From: Porticoccus sp.
Lineage (GTDB): Bacteria > Pseudomonadota > Gammaproteobacteria > Pseudomonadales > Porticoccaceae
Assembly: GCA_011049795.1 (NCBI GenBank)
Contig: DRHD01000091.1
Span: 1 to 15,461 of the forward strand
Reading direction: 5' to 3'
Length of the DNA stretch: 15,461 nucleotides
In this document: positions 1 to 5,998 of the stretch, one piece after another
How the letters are laid out: each line of letters starts with the position of its first letter
Position numbering within the stretch: position 1 is the first letter of the stretch
Notes under the pieces: model-generated
Database searches by the model: none
Seen by the model: only the letters and a program-made list of their open reading frames with translations
What the model was told of the DNA's origin: nothing
Program-made: the position numbers and the translations under genes

Positions 1-1652
1 CCCTTGGCCAATAACTGGGTACCAATCAGAATACAGGGTTCACCACTATTGACTCGGTCTACAACCGCCTGCATCGCTTGTTTGCGGCGAGTGGTGTCGC
101 GGTCTACACGAATAATAGGAGTGTCCGGAAACATGGCCTCAAGGATTTCTTCACTGCGTTCAGTTCCCTGACCAATACATTGAAGCTTTGCGCTGTGACA
201 GAGCGGGCAGCTTGTGGGTATTGGCTCCAGATGTTCGCAGTGATGACAGAGCAGCCGGTTGGGGCTTCGGTGTACTGTAAGCCGAGCCTCACAGCGGTGG
301 CAGTTGGATATCCAGCCACATTCGTGACAGCTCAATGTGGGGGCAAAGCCCCGGCGATTCAGAAATACCAACACTTGATTGCCAGCTGCTATGGTGTCGG
401 TAATAGCCGCAATTAACTCACGGGAGTAACCACTGGATAAGTTCGCTTTGCGGATATCGACCGGCTGCCAACGCGGTTGTACCGCATTACCTGGGCGGCA
501 TGAAAGTACCAGCTTGGTGTAGCGCTCTTGCTGGCAGTTATATAACGATTCCAATGAGGGTGTGGCTGACCCAAGAATTAGGGGTATGGATTCCCGGTAA
601 GCGCGAATTACCGCCAGATCTCTGGCCGAGTAGCGAAAGCCCTCCTGTTGCTTGAAGGAGCTGTCGTGCTCTTCATCGACAATTAGTAAACCGGGCGACT
701 TGAGTGGGGTAAAGATAGCCGACCGGGTGCCTAATACAATGGGGGCCTGGCCGGTGCGAGCGGCATTCCAGGCAATGGCTCTCTCTCGATCGGTAAGCCC
801 GGAATGAAGTACTGCAATGGGGCAGTTAAAGCGGGCTTGAAAGCGGCTGAGGGTTTGTGGTGTCAGGCTAATTTCCGGAATTAGTACCAGCGCTTGTTTG
901 CCATATCGCAGAATTTTTTCAATGGCTTGTAAATACACTTCTGTTTTACCGCTACCGGTTTCACCGTGCAATAGGTAGGGGTGAAAGCCATGCAGATCGA
1001 TATTGTCCAGCGCTTGCTGTTGTTCGGGGTAGAGCGATAAAGGTTGTTCCAATAGCAGGTTGTCCACATCAAATGCGGGAGTATTTCTCTGAATAACGAC
1101 CGTTTCAATCAGCCCTTTTTGTTCCAGTTGCCGCAATACCGCTGTTGAGGTGTCGAGCCGTTTAAAATCATCCCGGCTTGCAGTGCCTTGCTGCTGCAAT
1201 AGATTGAGAGCCTGTTGTTGTTTGGGTGCCCGGCTCAATGCCGTCTCGGGTAAGCCTTTACCCTGTTCAGTCAGTTGCCAGTGTTTTTCATCGGACTCGG
1301 GTATGGGTTCACCCTTGCGCAACAGGGCCGGTAGGGCGCTACTTAGGGCATCGCCTATGGGGTGTTGGTAATAACTGGCAGCCCACTGGTATAGTTCAAA
1401 GAGTTGTTGTGGCACCAGTGGTTCTGCATCAAGCACACTATCGATGGGTTTTAACCGGGAGAGGGAGACGCTGCTCTTTTGGGCGGTATCAACAATGATG
1501 CCCACCACTTTGCGCCGACCAAATGGGATCAAAACCCGTATGCCGGGTAATAGCGCATTGGCAGTATTTGTGGGTGGCAGGTAGTCAAACAAGCGCCTTA
1601 GGGGCGATGGCACAGCTACGCGGTATATTGTGGGGTTTTTAGCATTGGTCAT
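1..1652 (-). CDS. priA: Primosomal protein N' / replication restart helicase PriA (partial, C-terminus missing)
   Basis: PriA is a 3'-to-5' DNA helicase that recognises abandoned replication forks and loads the primosome so that replication restarts. The reading frame is open to the left edge and shows 550 complete codons; E. coli PriA is about 730 residues, so roughly the last quarter lies outside. Visible in order: an N-terminal DNA-binding region (about 1-110), Walker A GETGSGKT at 230-237, the DEEH box at 326-329, GSATPS near 361-366, and the zinc-binding insert with eight cysteines (C442, C445, C451, C454, C469, C472, C482, C485), the usual two-zinc arrangement. The start chosen is the ATG beginning MTNAKNPTIYRVAVP, because the Y-R-V-A-V-P stretch is where PriA proteins normally begin. 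It is divergent from rpmE across about 215 bases. Identity is secure. Confidence 0.97.
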   Translation of the reverse strand, partial: MTNAKNPTIYRVAVPSPLRRLFDYLPPTNTANALLPGIRVLIPFGRRKVVGIIVDTAQKSSVSLSRLKPIDSVLDAEPLVPQQLFELYQWAASYYQHPIGDALSSALPALLRKGEPIPESDEKHWQLTEQGKGLPETALSRAPKQQQALNLLQQQGTASRDDFKRLDTSTAVLRQLEQKGLIETVVIQRNTPAFDVDNLLLEQPLSLYPEQQQALDNIDLHGFHPYLLHGETGSGKTEVYLQAIEKILRYGKQALVLIPEISLTPQTLSRFQARFNCPIAVLHSGLTDRERAIAWNAARTGQAPIVLGTRSAIFTPLKSPGLLIVDEEHDSSFKQQEGFRYSARDLAVIRAYRESIPLILGSATPSLESLYNCQQERYTKLVLSCRPGNAVQPRWQPVDIRKANLSSGYSRELIAAITDTIAAGNQVLVFLNRRGFAPTLSCHECGWISNCHRCEARLTVHRSPNRLLCHHCEHLEPIPTSCPLCHSAKLQCIGQGTERSEEILEAMFPDTPIIRVDRDTTRRKQAMQAVVDRVNSGEPCILIGTQLLAK

Positions 1653-1756
1653 TTATTACAGGTCACTTGTTACAACTGTTTTTTTACGACTGACTTGTAA
1701 CCACTTACTTATGGCTACTCATCGCCGAGTATTTGTACCGAAACCCGCACAAAACC

Positions 1757-1784
1757 TTGAATGCGTGATGTTTTCTGGTAGTAT
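1757..1784 (+). promoter_or_regulatory. Candidate sigma-70 promoter of rpmE
   Basis: TTGAAT (1757-1762) and TAGTAT (1779-1784) are separated by 16 bases and lie about 85 bases upstream of the rpmE start. A small GC-rich hairpin (CGCC-C-TC / GA-A-GGCG, 1786-1804) follows directly. Some bacteria autoregulate L31 through leader RNAs, but I cannot show such a structure here. The spacing is good, though the call rests on consensus matching alone. Confidence 0.45.
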
Positions 1785-1868
1785 GCGCCCTCCGTTTGAA
1801 GGCGGCATATGGTGCTCAACAGTATGATGATTGGGTGGCGGTATGCAAGACATTGAGGCAAAGAGAAA

Positions 1869-2084
1869 ATGAAAACTGAGATTCACCCAAATTATGGCAC
1901 GCTGACTGCAACATGTAGTTGCGGCAATACTGTTGAAGTTGGCTCCACTCTGGTTGATAGCATCCACATTGACGTGTGCTCCCAGTGTCACCCATTCTAT
2001 ACCGGCAAGCAGAAAACTGCTGATACAGGTGGTCGTATCGACCGCTTTAACAAGCGCTTTGCTGGTCGTTCTGTTAAGAAATAA
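1869..2084 (+). CDS. rpmE: 50S ribosomal protein L31 (bL31), zinc-binding form
   Basis: A 71-residue structural protein of the large ribosomal subunit that helps bridge the two subunits. It matches the bL31 family from end to end: start MKTEIHPNY, central HPFYTGKQ and the [12 protein letters not shown] signature near the C-terminus. The four zinc ligands are present as C16-x-C18 and C37-x-x-C40, so this is the C+ (zinc-containing) paralogue, the form replaced by a zinc-free L31 under zinc limitation in many bacteria. A purine-rich GAGG/AAGAGAAA stretch just before the ATG acts as ribosome binding site. It is divergent from priA, and a rho-independent terminator follows 30 bases after the stop. 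Confidence 0.98.
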   Translation: MKTEIHPNYGTLTATCSCGNTVEVGSTLVDSIHIDVCSQCHPFYTGKQKTADTGGRIDRFNKRFAGRSVKK

Positions 2085-2091
2085 CCTCGAC

Positions 2092-2994
2092 ATGTTTGCC
2101 TTTCGAGGCAGCCAAAAAACGCTCCGGGCTAGTGCCTTGAGCGTTTTTTTTGTTTTTGGACGCGTGGTTTTAGGACCTATAGTTTTAGGGCTTACAGTTT
2201 TTGGTTTAGTCAGCGGCTGTAGTGCAGACAACGATCCAGCCCAGCTCTTACCTAAACCCTCACTTCAAACGCCCCCCTCACTACAATCCCCGCCACAACA
2301 TTCGACGGGTTGTGCCCCATTTGCCAAAACCGAGAGGGTTCGAGTTGCCAAAATTTACGATGGCGATACCCTGACGTTATCTGATGGGCGAAAAGTACGT
2401 TTAGTGGGTGTTAATACCACTGAAATGGGTCGAGATGGCCAGCCAGATCAGCCCTTTGCCCGCCGTGCCCAGCAGTCAGTCAGTCTGTTTGTTCGTCAAT
2501 CTGATCGAATTGAATTGTTATTGGATGCTCAAACCAAAGATCACTATGGTCGCTGGTTGGGGCATATCTATAATGAAGCTGGCGAAAATTTGGAACGGCA
2601 CCTGTTACAACAGGGGTTGGCCTATCATGTGGCCATTCCGCCAAACCTGACCCTTGCGGAGTGTCTTGCCAAAGCAGAGCGACAGGGTAGGGCCGCTCGG
2701 TTAGGTGTGTGGAGTGACCAGGGCCTCTTACCTGTGAAGGCAAAGCACATTAAGCAAGGTGGTTTTCAGCGGGTGCAGGGGCTGGTAACGGCAGTTCAAA
2801 CGGGTAAACACTGGCGGTTGGCGTTGGACAAAAAAATCACCGTGATGATCTATTCAGAGCATCAACACAGATTTACCCAGGCATGGTTTGAGCGCCTACA
2901 GGGTAAGAATATTGAAGTTCAGGGTTGGGTCTATCAATCCAAGGGAAAATGGCGAATCAAGCTGGAAACACCTTACGGCATTGAGTTGCTTTAA
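2092..2994 (+). CDS. Thermonuclease (staphylococcal nuclease-like), probable lipoprotein
   Basis: Predicted calcium-dependent nuclease of the SNase fold, cutting DNA and RNA outside the cytoplasm. With the ATG at 2092 it has 300 residues: a hydrophobic N-terminal segment ending in V-S-G-C (Cys43), a plausible lipobox; a Pro/Gln/Ser-rich linker (about 45-78); the nuclease domain (about 82-210); and a C-terminal extension (about 224-298) that looks like a small beta-rich, perhaps OB-type, module. Catalytic counterparts are seen: YDGDT at 89-93 (metal Asp), R103, E111 and R154 in the D-H-Y-G-R motif. The second metal Asp is Asn (N108). The start is uncertain: no strong ribosome site precedes 2092, and in-frame TTG (2137) or GTG (2164) would give shorter signal peptides. 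The frame is open further upstream into rpmE, but that part is not believable as protein. The rpmE-nuclease order is known from pseudomonads. Confidence 0.88.
   Translation: MFAFRGSQKTLRASALSVFFVFGRVVLGPIVLGLTVFGLVSGCSADNDPAQLLPKPSLQTPPSLQSPPQHSTGCAPFAKTERVRVAKIYDGDTLTLSDGRKVRLVGVNTTEMGRDGQPDQPFARRAQQSVSLFVRQSDRIELLLDAQTKDHYGRWLGHIYNEAGENLERHLLQQGLAYHVAIPPNLTLAECLAKAERQGRAARLGVWSDQGLLPVKAKHIKQGGFQRVQGLVTAVQTGKHWRLALDKKITVMIYSEHQHRFTQAWFERLQGKNIEVQGWVYQSKGKWRIKLETPYGIELL
2114..2155 (+). terminator. Rho-independent terminator of rpmE
   Basis: AAAAAACGCTC (2114-2124) pairs with GAGCGTTTTTT (2139-2149) and is followed by a T-rich tract. A smaller stem CCTCGA/TCGAGG (2085-2090 / 2103-2108) sits just before it. 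The terminator lies inside the 5' coding part of the downstream nuclease if that gene begins at 2092. Confidence 0.8.
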
Positions 2995-3024
2995 TTCCCT
3001 TAACTTATACTTCACCTGACAATT

Positions 3025-3081
3025 AAAGGGGGCGGTGACATTTGATAGGAATTATTATTCCTATTTGACACCGCCCCCTTT
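3025..3081. terminator. Long GC-rich hairpin, probable bidirectional terminator (or REP-like element)
   Basis: A perfect 13-bp outer stem, AAAGGGGGCGGTG (3025-3037) with CACCGCCCCCTTT (3069-3081), encloses a second perfect 8-bp stem, ATAGGAAT (3045-3052) with ATTCCTAT (3057-3064). Six T's end the plus-strand side, and AATT follows the T's on the other strand. It lies between two convergent genes, the nuclease and the metalloprotease, where a shared terminator is expected. The nested structure is longer than a terminator needs, so a repeated palindromic element is an alternative. Confidence 0.75.
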
Positions 3082-3160
3082 TTTCTTGCAAAGGGGGTTC
3101 TCCAAAAAAATTGTTACCAAGTAGCTGGTTCTAATTTAATTGACCCTAGACTTTTGGCAG

Positions 3161-4960
3161 TTAAATACACTCGATGGCTTCGTTAATGATCCATCTCCAA
3201 GCATTTTTTCCATCATTCAGTGTGAATACGGGTTCTCCATGCGCCATTAAATAATTGATGACGGTCGCTTGGGTGACCACCTCGAGATCACCTCCGGTTT
3301 CTATGCCATGCTCTGCAAGAATGTCCGGGTTCGTAATGCCACAATTGTTACTGTTGTCAGCCATGGTGAACATGATATGTTCTAACCCATCATGCCCCGA
3401 GTGACACAGTGAAAAGCAGTGCCCCATCTCATGGGCCAGGATCGTTCCATAGACATGTGTCATTACTCCGGGCCTGACCGAGGCACCCGTTGTGACTCTT
3501 TCTTCTCCTCGCCAGAAGGGTGTTGATAGCCCCAGGTTTCCGTCAGCGTAGCCAAAAACAAAACCTGCTGGTAGATCACAAATATCACTAAGGCCCAATT
3601 GATTGCTCATTCTAACCATGATTCTGCCGTGGCCACCTTCTGGATCAATCACATTTCCATTGGCATCCACCGTCTGATCTGTCACTAGCATTTCATCTAA
3701 ACTTTCAATTTCAAATGTTCTGATGATATCCCAGTCCAGATATATTGCGATTTTCTCAAATTTTCTTTCTGCCACTTTGAGCATGTCTCTCAATGTATCT
3801 TTATCTCCAGCCAGTAATTGAAATTCAGGTACATCATTATCTGAGCCGCTTAGGTAGGCTCTTATATCTCCAATTGAGGCACGGTGATCTGTCCCTGTAT
3901 ATACAAGTCGGTAAATGTTTCTGGAGATAACTTTTTCACACCAAATGGGTGCATAACCTGCGATGTCATATAAATTAATGGTGCCGTTCTCATGCATATC
4001 GCGAAGGTCTAAATGAGAAGAGCGAGAGGAGATACTGCAGATAAATGGAAAGACATTCCACTGGGTACCAAAAGAGCTGCTATCCATACCAAGCTTATCT
4101 TCTAATTCTTGTAGTCTGTCACCCTCGAATTTACTGACGAGTTCTTTCTGCAACCAGGACCGCAATGAATCTAAAACGATGCCATCAATTGCACCCCTTG
4201 AACCAAGTGACAAGACGCCTAACGCATTAGTCACAGCTTGAAGCACCCCTAGCAGTACCCCTTTGGTCAGACCCTCCACAGCTCGACAGAAATCTAAGCT
4301 GAGAATTCCACCTACAAACTCGAATAGTCCGTCGATTACTCTGGCGAGACCATCAACAACCCCTCTAATAATATCGAGTGCACCAGCAACGATACCCAAG
4401 AAAAATCGACCCGCAGGACCCAGGTGATCCCCTAGGTCTAAAATTGAATCTTTTGTTAGATCCAGGAGGTCAGCGACATCATCCACGATGCCTGTCACCA
4501 GATCGCCTATATCATCAACAATGCTGAGGACATCCATCCACAGGTCAGCAATGGCAATTAATGCGGCTAAGGGATCGGTGAAAAGACAGACAACAAACGT
4601 AACAACAAACTTTATAACGGCAAATACAACTTCAACTACAATTTTGACAACCTTAACTACGATTTCACAAACGGTCTCAACAAGCCATTCACCTACGACC
4701 TTTACAACCCATTCCACAACGATTTCAATGATGGTTTCAAGCCAGCAAAACCATTTATTACAACAGGCGCACCACCAGTTACAGGATCTACGCCGACAGC
4801 GCCGTTCTGTTCGTTCTCTTCTTCGCTCAATGGGTTCTCTGATTTCTCGCTCAACCCACTCCCTGGCTTCATGGCAGGCTTCCTCCGCTCGCTCAATAAA
4901 GCGTTCAACAGGTTGTGTTATGGTTTCCGTCATCCATGTTCTTACCGTGGTGCAAGGCAT
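3161..4960 (-). CDS. Large metzincin-type zinc metalloprotease-like protein with amphipathic Val/Trp/Cys-rich N-terminal region
   Basis: 599 residues; I cannot name the family. The start is the ATG of MPCTTVRTWM, because AAGGAG (4967-4972) sits 6 bases before it; a longer in-frame ATG at 4987 lacks this. In order: a charged helical region rich in Glu/Arg (about 10-58); a Cys/Trp cluster C55, C60, C64, C66, C67, C72 including CNWWCACCNKWFCW; a long hydrophobic, valine-rich stretch with Glu/Lys/Trp at regular spacing (about 73-128); repeated Ile/Leu/Val-Asp-Asp/Gly helical segments (about 130-270); then a globular C-terminal part. Near its end HEMGHCFSLCH (510-520) matches the metzincin zinc site HExxHxxGxxH except for Ser at the Gly position, and HIM (528-530) is a likely Met-turn. 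There is no Sec signal peptide. It follows the membrane-protein gene at 4981-5370 by 20 bases, so they are likely co-transcribed. Inference: a protease effector or toxin-like protein with a membrane-active region. Confidence 0.85.
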   Translation of the reverse strand: MPCTTVRTWMTETITQPVERFIERAEEACHEAREWVEREIREPIERRRERTERRCRRRSCNWWCACCNKWFCWLETIIEIVVEWVVKVVGEWLVETVCEIVVKVVKIVVEVVFAVIKFVVTFVVCLFTDPLAALIAIADLWMDVLSIVDDIGDLVTGIVDDVADLLDLTKDSILDLGDHLGPAGRFFLGIVAGALDIIRGVVDGLARVIDGLFEFVGGILSLDFCRAVEGLTKGVLLGVLQAVTNALGVLSLGSRGAIDGIVLDSLRSWLQKELVSKFEGDRLQELEDKLGMDSSSFGTQWNVFPFICSISSRSSHLDLRDMHENGTINLYDIAGYAPIWCEKVISRNIYRLVYTGTDHRASIGDIRAYLSGSDNDVPEFQLLAGDKDTLRDMLKVAERKFEKIAIYLDWDIIRTFEIESLDEMLVTDQTVDANGNVIDPEGGHGRIMVRMSNQLGLSDICDLPAGFVFGYADGNLGLSTPFWRGEERVTTGASVRPGVMTHVYGTILAHEMGHCFSLCHSGHDGLEHIMFTMADNSNNCGITNPDILAEHGIETGGDLEVVTQATVINYLMAHGEPVFTLNDGKNAWRWIINEAIECI

Positions 4961-4980
4961 AATTTTCTCCTTAGTAGGTG

Positions 4981-5370
4981 TTACCAATTACTTTTATTGA
5001 GTTCGTTGTCGTTGAGTTCATCGATAGCTTTGTTCAGTCGATAAAAGCTCCATCGTAGTCCAACCAGCTTTGCGGCCATGGCGGCAAATACAGCGATGAA
5101 AAAAAATAAGATTATTTCCGGCCAAAATTTAATATGGGCACTATTAGTTAGGTTGAAGAGTAGTATTAAGGTGGCAATAAAAACGGGACCAGCCCAGAGG
5201 CATGCACAATCATTAAACAGGTGCTTGATTTTCCTTTCATAGCTTTTTTTAATGGATGCATCCATTTGAATCAGTTCCATTTTAATAGACTGTATCTGTG
5301 GCCTGTTAAGCCATGAGTTAAGTTTATGAAGATGGGTTATGTCTTCTTTTGAGTTGATTATTATTTTCAT
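4981..5370 (-). CDS. Small membrane protein with two transmembrane helices, partner of the metalloprotease gene
   Basis: 129 residues, family not recognised. The first 55 residues are soluble and charged, followed by two hydrophobic segments (about 57-75 and 84-104) joined by a short polar loop. Lys/Arg flank both outer ends (KKSYERKIKH before helix 1, RWSFYRLNK after helix 2), which predicts a hairpin with both termini in the cytoplasm. It ends 20 bases before the metalloprotease start on the same strand, so it is probably the first gene of a two-gene operon. No clear ribosome site precedes the ATG; the upstream DNA is AT-rich and has an inverted repeat at 5377-5395. A role as immunity protein, anchor or export helper for the protease is inference from position only. 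An internal start at 5280 cannot be excluded. Confidence 0.65.
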   Translation of the reverse strand: MKIIINSKEDITHLHKLNSWLNRPQIQSIKMELIQMDASIKKSYERKIKHLFNDCACLWAGPVFIATLILLFNLTNSAHIKFWPEIILFFFIAVFAAMAAKLVGLRWSFYRLNKAIDELNDNELNKSNW

Positions 5371-5786
5371 AAAAATATTTGATGATTAATCAAATTATTG
5401 ATGGAAAATATGGGTTTTGTTATAGCAACTTTGGTGGTGGTTACCTCTCTGGTTAACAAAAGAGGTTTACAGAAAATACAGTAAGAAATGATCAAATCAT
5501 GTAGAGCGGGGGTGTCGACTGTTTTATTCGTCTTCCATGACATGACAAGTAAACCTTATGGTGTTTTGGCTGCCGTAATACCAGACATTTCATTAATAAC
5601 TTCAAAGTATAGACGGTGTTTCAAAAACCGGGGGGAAATGTCTGAGAAAAAAGGTGACGGGGGGATCAAACTTTAACTACTAAACTTACAAGGGTGAGTC
5701 CGGTATTGAATGGTGGATGCTCATAACTAGACTTCACCCTATATCGAGTCGACTACGAATAGAGCAAAAAACTTGATTTCAGACTT
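5371..5786. other. Gene-poor region upstream of the membrane protein/metalloprotease pair
   Basis: No convincing gene in about 415 bases. It holds an inverted repeat ATTTGAT / ATCAAAT (5377-5383 and 5389-5395, 5-base spacer) next to the start of the minus-strand membrane protein, a possible promoter or operator site. It also holds a 27-codon hydrophobic reading frame (5401-5484) without a ribosome site, and a 62-codon plus-strand frame (5488-5676) that resembles nothing and lacks a good ribosome site. G-runs with flanking words such as GGTGACGGGGGGATCAAAC (5654-5672) recall the sequence style of the 3025-3081 hairpin. The region probably reflects past insertion and decay. Confidence 0.5.
5377..5395. 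promoter_or_regulatory. Inverted repeat upstream of the two-helix membrane protein gene
   Basis: ATTTGAT-gatta-ATCAAAT is a perfect 7-bp dyad with a 5-base spacer, beginning 7 bases upstream of the ATG at 5370 on the minus strand. It could be an operator or an mRNA 5' hairpin masking translation. AT-rich dyads also arise by chance. Confidence 0.3.
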
Positions 5787-5882
5787 CTAGCGCAACAGTT
5801 TAGCCATCGATTGATAAGGCGTGTCCCAGCCTAGTGCCTTTCTGGGACGCCCATTTAATAGATCTTGAACATTGGCAATCTC
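5787..5882 (-). pseudogene. Remnant of an IS30-family transposase (C-terminal end only)
   Basis: Read on the minus strand, about 31 codons ending in TAG at 5787-5789 give EIANVQDLLNGRPRKALGWD followed by TPYQSMAKLLR. The stretch LNGRPRKALGWDTPYQS is the characteristic C-terminal end of IS30-family DDE transposases. Upstream in this frame a stop codon appears immediately (around 5885), and none of the catalytic domain is present, so this is a decayed, truncated copy. No terminal inverted repeat or target duplication could be recognised. It marks the boundary between the metalloprotease region and the conserved genes that follow. Confidence 0.8.
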
Positions 5883-5914
5883 TTAGTATTTCCAGTACCG
5901 CATGTTTGGTTCCA

Positions 5915-5958
5915 TCTTTTAGTTGGATATAACTTGCTGATTCTTTTAGTTGGATATA
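5915..5958. repeat. Two 17-bp direct repeats upstream of the MetX-like gene
   Basis: TCTTTTAGTTGGATATA occurs perfectly at 5915-5931 and 5942-5958 (27-base period), 41-84 bases before the start of the hydrolase gene. The second copy runs into TATAGT (5955-5960), a possible -10 box with TTGCTG (5934-5939) 15 bases upstream. It may be a regulator-binding pair or a small duplication left by the IS30 decay. Confidence 0.6.
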
Positions 5959-5998
5959 GTGTCGTCCTCTATTCATTCAAATGAGAGGGGAATGGTTG

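Noticed and set aside
78..416. 112-codon plus-strand frame at the left edge
   Set aside because: Antisense to the PriA zinc-binding region, whose eight cysteines and motifs are clear on the minus strand.
1933..2091. Upstream extension of the nuclease frame into rpmE
   Set aside because: It would overlap nearly all of the rpmE 3' half; the encoded residues are an out-of-frame reading of L31 and not signal-peptide-like.
1719..2231. 170-codon minus-strand frame spanning rpmE
   Set aside because: Antisense to rpmE and its promoter and terminator; no family features.
4488..5000. Plus-strand open frame of 170 codons, rich in Thr and Ser
   Set aside because: It is the exact antisense of the metalloprotease N-terminus. 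The Thr-rich composition is the mirror of the Val/Glu-rich codons, and the minus strand has the strong ribosome site and recognisable domain.
5488..5676. 62-codon plus-strand frame in the gene-poor region
   Set aside because: No ribosome site, no recognisable family, and it includes G-run repeat-like DNA; likely chance.
5800..5976. 58-codon minus-strand frame starting MNRGRHYIQLKE, possibly an IS30 N-terminus fused to its C-terminus
   Set aside because: The YIQLK words come from the 17-bp direct repeat, the frame differs from the IS30 C-terminal frame, and no helix-turn-helix pattern follows; too weak to call a start of the transposase.
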